Below are positions 59,517 to 64,000 of a stretch of 64,000 nucleotides of DNA, one piece after another. Below the pieces are notes generated by a model. That model made no database searches. It was not told the origin of the DNA and worked only from the letters and a program-made list of their open reading frames with translations. The position numbers and the translations under genes are program-made. Each line of letters starts with the position of its first letter. Positions within the stretch are counted from its first letter, which is position 1. Source of the stretch: Clostridia bacterium (GTDB taxonomy: Bacteria > Bacillota > Clostridia > Oscillospirales > Acutalibacteraceae); contig JAFXDV010000010.1 in NCBI GenBank assembly GCA_017521125.1, positions 62,001 through 126,000 on the forward strand, given 5' to 3'.

Positions 59517-61694
59517 ATGTACGAGAATTTTAAAATTTTCACTACCGAATTTGCGGGTAGACCCCTTTCGGTAGAAATCGGTAAAATGGGACTTCTTGCT
59601 AATGGCTCTTGCCTTATTCGTTACGGCGAGACCGCAGTTTTCTGTGCGGCAACCGCTTCTGCAAAGCCAAGAGATGGTATTGACTTCCTTCCTCTTTCTG
59701 TTGATTTTGAGGAAAAGCTTTACTCTGTAGGTAGAATCCCCGGTTCATTCACAAGAAGAGAGGGCAAGCCCACCGATAAGGCTATTTTGGCTTCCCGTGT
59801 TATCGACAGACCTGTACGCCCCTTGTTCCCCAAGGATATGAGAAACGACGTTTCTCTCGTTTGTACAGTTATGGCTGTTGACCCTGACTGTTCTCCTGAA
59901 ATTACCGCTATGATTGGTGCTTCTATTGCCCTTTCTATTTCTGACATTCCTTGGGAAGGTCCTATCAGCGGTATCAGCGTTGGTTACGTTGACGGACAGA
60001 TTGTTCTCAACCCAACTGCTGCTCAGCAGGAAAACAACAAGTTACAGTTAACCGTTGCTTCCACAAGTGACCTTGTTGCTATGATTGAGGCAGGTGCTTA
60101 TGAAATTCCTGATGACATTATGTTTGACGCTATTATGACAGGTCATGAGGAAAACCAGAAAATCGTTAAGTTCATTAACGAAATTGTAGCCCAAATCGGC
60201 AAACCTAAGTTCACATTTGAATCAAGCAATCCTGATGAGGCTATGTTCGAGGCTATCAAGGAGTTTGCTATTGATGACGTAAAGGCTGCGCTTGATACCG
60301 ACGATAAGCTCGTTCGTGACGAGAGACTTCGCCCAATTTATGATGCTGTTCACGAGAAATTTGACGAAATTTATCCTGAACAGGAAATGGTTATTGATGA
60401 CTGCCTCTATAAATTGCAGAAGTTCGTTGTTCGTCGTTGGCTTCTTGACGAGGGCAAGCGTGTAGACGGCAGAGGAATTGATGATATCAGACCTCTTTAC
60501 AGTGAGGTTGGATTAATTCCTCGTGTTCACGGCTCAGGACTTTTTGCTCGTGGACAAACTCAGGTTTTAACTATTGCAACCTTAGGCTCTATCGGTGACA
60601 GTCAGACTCTTGACGGTATCGATAGTGAGGTTACAAAGAGATATATCCACCACTACAATATGCCTTCCTACTCTGTAGGCGAGACCAAGCCTTCAAGAGG
60701 ACCCGGACGTCGTGAAATCGGTCACGGCGCTTTGGCAGAACGTGCTTTAGTTCCTGTAATTCCAAGCGCAGAAGAGTTCCCATATACCATTCGTTTGGTA
60801 TCTGAAATTCTTTCTTCCAACGGCTCTACATCTCAGGGCTCTATCTGTGGTTCTACCCTTGCTCTTATGGATGCAGGTGTTCCAATTAAGGCTCCTGTTG
60901 CAGGTATTTCTTGCGGACTTATCTCTGAGGGCGACCGCTTTATGACTATGGTTGACATTCAGGGTCTTGAAGATTTCTTCGGCGATATGGACTTTAAGGT
61001 AGCAGGTACCAAGGCCGGTATCACCGCTATTCAGATGGACCTAAAGGTTCACGGACTTACCCCTGAAATCATAAAGGAAGCTCTTGCTAAGACCCACAAG
61101 GCTCGTGACTATATACTCGATGAGGTTATGCTCAAAGCTATTGCCGAGCCACGTGCTGAGGTTAGCGAGTACGCTCCTAAGATGCTTTCGACCAAAATCG
61201 ACCCTGACAAGATTCGTGAGGTTATCGGTTCTGGCGGTAAGGTTATTCAGAAGATTCAGGCAGACTGTGAATGTAAGATTGACATTGAGGACGATGGAAA
61301 GGTATTTATTACCGCAATCAACGGCGACAACGCTAAGCGTGCTCTTATGATTGTTGAAACCATCGCTAACGACCCTGAAATCGGCGCAATTTACAGAGGT
61401 AAGGTTACCCGCCTTATGACCTTTGGCGCATTCGTTGAAATCGCTCCAGGTAAAGAAGGTCTCGTTCACATTAGCAAACTCGACGTTAAGCGCACCGAAA
61501 AGGTAGAGGACTGCGTTTCTGTTGGCGACGAGGTTATCGTTAAGGTTACCGAAATCGACGATCAGGGCAGAATCAACCTTTCAAGAAGAGATGCTCTTGT
61601 TGAAATCGAAGGCGCAGTTGTTGAAGATGACGGCGAGGCAGATAAAGAGAGAAAGCCAGTTAGGAGAAAAGACAGACACGGTTTTCGTAAATAA
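59517..61694 (+). CDS. pnp: Polyribonucleotide nucleotidyltransferase
   Basis: The 725-residue enzyme has two RNase PH domains (SCLIRYGETAVFCAATAS; ERALVPVIPSAEEFPYTIR, SICGSTLALMDAG), a KH domain (IREVIGSGGKVIQKIQ) and an S1 domain (GAIYRGKVTRLMTFGAFVEIAPGKEGLVHIS), ending in a basic tail. It degrades RNA phosphorolytically. GGAGG lies seven to eight bases before the ATG. Confidence 0.98.
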   Translation: MYENFKIFTTEFAGRPLSVEIGKMGLLANGSCLIRYGETAVFCAATASAKPRDGIDFLPLSVDFEEKLYSVGRIPGSFTRREGKPTDKAILASRVIDRPVRPLFPKDMRNDVSLVCTVMAVDPDCSPEITAMIGASIALSISDIPWEGPISGISVGYVDGQIVLNPTAAQQENNKLQLTVASTSDLVAMIEAGAYEIPDDIMFDAIMTGHEENQKIVKFINEIVAQIGKPKFTFESSNPDEAMFEAIKEFAIDDVKAALDTDDKLVRDERLRPIYDAVHEKFDEIYPEQEMVIDDCLYKLQKFVVRRWLLDEGKRVDGRGIDDIRPLYSEVGLIPRVHGSGLFARGQTQVLTIATLGSIGDSQTLDGIDSEVTKRYIHHYNMPSYSVGETKPSRGPGRREIGHGALAERALVPVIPSAEEFPYTIRLVSEILSSNGSTSQGSICGSTLALMDAGVPIKAPVAGISCGLISEGDRFMTMVDIQGLEDFFGDMDFKVAGTKAGITAIQMDLKVHGLTPEIIKEALAKTHKARDYILDEVMLKAIAEPRAEVSEYAPKMLSTKIDPDKIREVIGSGGKVIQKIQADCECKIDIEDDGKVFITAINGDNAKRALMIVETIANDPEIGAIYRGKVTRLMTFGAFVEIAPGKEGLVHISKLDVKRTEKVEDCVSVGDEVIVKVTEIDDQGRINLSRRDALVEIEGAVVEDDGEADKERKPVRRKDRHGFRK

Positions 61695-61702
61695 GTAAAA
61701 CT

Positions 61703-61732
61703 AAACCCTTGAGAATTTTCTCAAGGGTTTTC
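61703..61732. terminator. Terminator of pnp, shared with convergent small gene
   Basis: AAACCCTTGAGAA and TTCTCAAGGGTTT pair perfectly. The hairpin overlaps the stop region of the convergent gene at 61721. The same hairpin recurs at 62447-62477. Confidence 0.88.
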
Positions 61733-61891
61733 TATCTTTCGCAATTGAGTTTCTTTCATTTCTTCTAACTTTTTTTGACCGATATCCACATAAATGCAGT
61801 GGGCGCACGAGCCTGTTATATCTAAAGCGATTTCCTTTAAAACACATTGGTCGTTTCTTTGGTAGACACAGAAAATATTTTCACAAAACAT
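61721..61891 (-). CDS. Small cysteine-rich protein, unknown function
   Basis: The 56-residue protein starts at the ATG at 61891 after AAGGGTGA. Five Cys residues lie in FCENIFC, QC and SCAHC, compatible with a zinc or metal site; the rest is charged helix. It resembles short Cys-rich proteins (DUF1540-like) of Clostridia but I cannot name the family securely. Confidence 0.6.
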   Translation of the reverse strand: MFCENIFCVYQRNDQCVLKEIALDITGSCAHCIYVDIGQKKLEEMKETQLRKIENP

Positions 61892-61995
61892 ATTATCACC
61901 CTTTAAAATATAACATACCAAAAAACAAAATGCAACCAAAAATGGTTATATAAATAGAACCGAAAACGGACATAATATTGTTTTGGGTGATGATT

Positions 61996-62172
61996 ATGTT
62001 TAAAATTGATAATGAGTTAAAAAATGCAAACACTCCTCGCACAGTGCGATTTACCGAAGCTCTTTTTGAGAGGCTTAACAAAACTGCGACAGACAATAAT
62101 ATCTCATTTAATTTACTTGTGTTACAATGTTGTAAATATGCACTTGACAACATAGAAAGCCAAGAAAACTAG
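61996..62172 (+). CDS. Ribbon-helix-helix (Arc/CopG-like) small protein
   Basis: The 58-residue protein has a beta strand RTVRFTE followed by two helices (EALFERLNKTATDNNISFNLLVLQCCKYALDNI), the Arc/MetJ fold. It is probably a small DNA-binding protein. No toxin partner is adjacent. Start choice among three nearby Met/Val codons is uncertain. Confidence 0.6.
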   Translation: MFKIDNELKNANTPRTVRFTEALFERLNKTATDNNISFNLLVLQCCKYALDNIESQEN

Positions 62173-62240
62173 CCAAAAACCTTGTAAGATTTTTAAATTT
62201 ATGGTATATTAAATATGTAGACCGAGAAGGGAGAAAAACA

Positions 62241-62429
62241 ATGGAAAAGAAATTGTATAAATCAAAAACAGATAAAAAGCTTTGCGGTGTTTGCGGCGGT
62301 ATTGCCGAATATTTAAACATAGACTCCACCGTTGTTCGCTTGATTTTAGTTTTGGCACTTTTCTTTGCCGGCTGCGGCCTTTTGGCATATATTATTGCAG
62401 CTTTAGTAATGCCTAACAAACCTGAATAA
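62241..62429 (+). CDS. PspC-domain small membrane protein
   Basis: The 62-residue protein matches the PspC domain: KLYKSKTDKKLCGVCGGIAEYLNIDSTVVRL then a hydrophobic segment and MPNKPE. Such proteins take part in envelope-stress responses. AAGGGAG precedes the ATG. Confidence 0.88.
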   Translation: MEKKLYKSKTDKKLCGVCGGIAEYLNIDSTVVRLILVLALFFAGCGLLAYIIAALVMPNKPE

Positions 62430-62446
62430 TTAAATTTTAAAAAACG

Positions 62447-62477
62447 AAAACCCTTGAGAATTTTCTCAAGGGTTTTG
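62447..62477 (+). terminator. Terminator after the PspC gene
   Basis: AAAACCCTTGAGAA and TTCTCAAGGGTTTT pair perfectly; the hairpin is a copy of that after pnp. Confidence 0.88.
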
Positions 62478-62526
62478 TTTTGCCTTGCGGCAGGTACAAA
62501 GAAAGGAGTGTAACAAAAGACAAATG

Positions 62527-62748
62527 TTAATGACAAGTTCTTTTTAGTTCGTATTTGTTAAATTGTATTATTTCTGCTTTTTTGGCATAGGTCTTATTAG
62601 GAAAAAGGGCTTTTAAGATTAAACGCTTAATTCCTTTGAAGAGTTTGCGCTCAAAACGAGCCCACTTGTCCTCCGCAAAAAGTCCGTATATAATGATAGC
62701 AGCTACTAAAATTTCTATAACTGTTTGAATAAAAAATCTAAGTTCCAT
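62527..62748 (-). CDS. LexA-controlled small membrane protein (SOS-induced)
   Basis: The 73-residue protein has one N-terminal membrane segment (about residues 7-24, FIQTVIEILVAAIIIYGLF) and a strongly basic cytoplasmic or surface tail (KWARFERKLFKGIKRLILKAL). I recognise no family. AGGAGG precedes the ATG. The promoter is a perfect consensus followed directly by a LexA box, so the protein should be made only after DNA damage. By analogy with SOS-induced membrane proteins such as YneA or TisB it may block division or lower membrane potential; this is inference. Confidence 0.7.
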   Translation of the reverse strand: MELRFFIQTVIEILVAAIIIYGLFAEDKWARFERKLFKGIKRLILKALFPNKTYAKKAEIIQFNKYELKRTCH

Positions 62749-62763
62749 TGTTTTTCCTCCTAT

Positions 62764-62816
62764 CGAACAAATGTTCGGTACGTTTTTATTATAGCGTATT
62801 CTTTCTATTTTGTCAA
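62764..62816 (-). promoter_or_regulatory. Consensus promoter with LexA box
   Basis: On the minus strand TTGACA (62816-62811) and TATAAT (62793-62788) are exactly 17 bases apart. CGAACATTTGTTCG, a perfect match to the Gram-positive LexA consensus, lies at 62777-62764, beginning about four bases after the expected transcription start. Confidence 0.88.
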
Positions 62817-62899
62817 GGCTTTTTTAACATTTTTTGCCTTACAAGTTAATTATATTAAGTTTGGTGTCCCAATATTCGTACTTTACTCAAAAAATTGCA

Positions 62900-62929
62900 A
62901 AAAAAGAGCGGTTTTTTAAAAACCGCTTT
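62900..62929 (-). terminator. Terminator of rsmA
   Basis: On the minus strand AAAGCGGTTTTT and AAAAACCGCTCTTTTTTT pair with a T-rich tail just past the rsmA stop. Confidence 0.88.
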
Positions 62930-62932
62930 GAT

Positions 62933-63778
62933 TTATATATTATTTGAAATTTCGGCTAACTGCTCTAAGGTCAGTTCTTCGGCTCTTGCAGTTTCCTTTA
63001 GTCCTGCGCTTAAAAGAGCGGTTTTCAAAACCTCTTTGCTTATCCCCATTGTTGAGGAGACGGTGTTAACAAGTGTTTTTCTTCTCTGGGCAAAGCAAGC
63101 CTTTACAAAGGCGAAGAATTTCTTTTCATCCTTTAAATCTATTGGCGGCTCTTTTCTGATTTTTAAGGTTATTACCGCACTGTCCACGTTGGGTGGGGGA
63201 AGGAAGGAATCACGGCCTACCTCAAAAAGAATTTCGCCCTCACTAAAGTAAGAAACGGCTACGGTAACAGCCCCTGCCTGTCGAGTGCCCACTGTGGCGC
63301 AGAGTCGCTCTGCCGCCTCCTTTTGCACCATAACGGTTATGTTATCTAAGGGGAGCCTACTCTCTAAAAGGTGCATTATAATAGGGGAGGTTATATAATA
63401 AGGAAGATTTGCGCAAACTGCAACCCTTTTGCAGTCGCTAAAATTTTCATGTATAATTTTAGATAAATCAAGTTTCATAGCATCTCCAAAGATAATGCTA
63501 ACGTTATCTTTGTCGGCTAAGGTTTTATTTAAAACAGGCTTTAGCTTGGTGTCAAGCTCAACGGCAACAACCTTTTTTGCTCTGTCACTAAGGCTTCGGG
63601 TAAGAACCCCTGCGCCTGGACCGATTTCTAAAACACCGGTCTCTTGGTCACAGGCACACTCTGCCATAGCAGGACAAACAGATGGGTCAATAAGAAAGTT
63701 TTGTCCCATTGATTTTTTTAAATCAAAGCCCTCGCTATTTAATATTTTTCTTAAAGTATTTATATTTGCAAGTTCCAT
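62933..63778 (-). CDS. rsmA: 16S rRNA (adenine(1518)/(1519)-N6)-dimethyltransferase
   Basis: The 281-residue KsgA/RsmA enzyme has GQNFLIDPSV, the SAM motif VLEIGPGAGVLTRSL, and NLPYYITSPII for substrate binding. I chose the ATG at 63778, preceded by AAAAGGGGA. It dimethylates two adenines of 16S rRNA. It is divergent from mnmE. Confidence 0.96.
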   Translation of the reverse strand: MELANINTLRKILNSEGFDLKKSMGQNFLIDPSVCPAMAECACDQETGVLEIGPGAGVLTRSLSDRAKKVVAVELDTKLKPVLNKTLADKDNVSIIFGDAMKLDLSKIIHENFSDCKRVAVCANLPYYITSPIIMHLLESRLPLDNITVMVQKEAAERLCATVGTRQAGAVTVAVSYFSEGEILFEVGRDSFLPPPNVDSAVITLKIRKEPPIDLKDEKKFFAFVKACFAQRRKTLVNTVSSTMGISKEVLKTALLSAGLKETARAEELTLEQLAEISNNI

Positions 63779-63835
63779 AAATCTTCCCCTTTTAATCAAT
63801 TATATCAAAGGAACTCTACTGTTGCAACATTTGTG

Positions 63836-63864
63836 TTGATAAAGGTTTAAAAATATGTTAAAAT
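63836..63864 (+). promoter_or_regulatory. mnmE promoter
   Basis: TTGATA and TAAAAT are 17 bases apart, 36 bases before the start codon. Confidence 0.6.
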
Positions 63865-63900
63865 TACTTAGTTAATCACAATAAAAAGGAGAGTGACAGT

Positions 63901-64000
63901 ATGAGCGAAAAGACTATTGCGGCAATTTCTACCCCTGAAGGTCAGGGAGGAATTGGCGTTGTCAGAATTTCGGGTAGCCAGGCTTTCAGCGTTGGAGATA
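63901..64000 (+). CDS. mnmE: tRNA modification GTPase MnmE, N-terminus (cut by window end)
   Basis: The first 33 codons read MSEKTIAAISTPEGQGGIGV and continue VRISG, the conserved N-terminal start of MnmE, which modifies wobble uridines with MnmG. AAGGAG precedes the ATG. Only the first 100 bases are in the window. Confidence 0.93.
   Translation, partial: MSEKTIAAISTPEGQGGIGVVRISGSQAFSVGD

Noticed and set aside
1-64000. CRISPR arrays, insertion sequences, prophage, rRNA genes
   Set aside because: I saw no regularly spaced repeats, transposase or phage proteins, or rRNA-like sequence in the window.

Overview
The window looks like a chromosomal segment spanning the replication origin of a Gram-positive anaerobe of the class Clostridia, probably a gut or rumen Oscillospirales/Eubacteriales-type organism. 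That placement is inference. It rests on the dnaA-dnaN-S4-recF-remB-gyrB-gyrA block, three T-box leaders, AGGAGG-type ribosome binding sites, a Gram-positive LexA box, parS-like sites near dnaA, and ferredoxin-dependent ketoacid metabolism.

Layout. 0-1.1 kb: the end of an AraC regulator, a set of tandem relics of tRNA 3' ends, and an intact tRNA-Leu(CAA). 1.2-6.3 kb (minus): a P-type cation ATPase under a yybP-ykoY (Mn2+) riboswitch, a left-handed beta-helix protein, and phosphoglucosamine mutase fused to an XRE domain. 6.6-10.4 kb (plus): a CofE-like ligase, a GMP synthase lacking its amidotransferase domain, and a citrate-type transporter. 10.5-24.4 kb: the most interesting locus (below). 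24.4-37.7 kb: a LysR regulator facing a DMT-transporter/D-aminoacylase fusion, an envelope-related operon (DUF4097, ICMT-like, XRE, PAP2), a GH3 enzyme, a GT2 transferase, rhamnulokinase, tadA, two parS-like sites and a CPBP protease. 37.9-46.9 kb (minus): the origin block. 46.9-64 kb: a metallopeptidase-like lipoprotein, small regulators, an exopolysaccharide priming operon, trmL, pgk-tpiA-gpmI, pckG, rpsO-pnp, small proteins including a LexA-controlled membrane protein, rsmA and the start of mnmE.

The 10.5-24.4 kb locus holds two divergent transcription units and three T-boxes. Pairing of Stem I by hand puts CUC (Leu), AUC (Ile) and GUA (Val) at the specifier positions. Each T-box precedes a gene or gene pair encoding an AMP-forming acyl-CoA synthetase with an unusual N-terminal fusion: TIM barrel in the Leu unit, XRE plus cupin in the Ile and Val units. 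The Val unit continues into a MinD-like ATPase, a four-subunit 2-oxoacid:ferredoxin oxidoreductase and leucine dehydrogenase. The Leu unit starts with a LeuA homologue that keeps the leucine-sensing domain but lacks the catalytic metal ligands. T-boxes switch genes on when the cognate tRNA is uncharged, so the parsimonious reading is anabolic: isovalerate, 2-methylbutyrate and isobutyrate are activated to CoA esters, reductively carboxylated and aminated to Leu, Ile and Val. The reactions are known from rumen bacteria. The tRNA-tuned set of fused synthetases is, as far as I know, not a described system.

Most coding calls rest on recognisable motifs. Substrate assignments, operators and specifier codons are inference unless stated otherwise.
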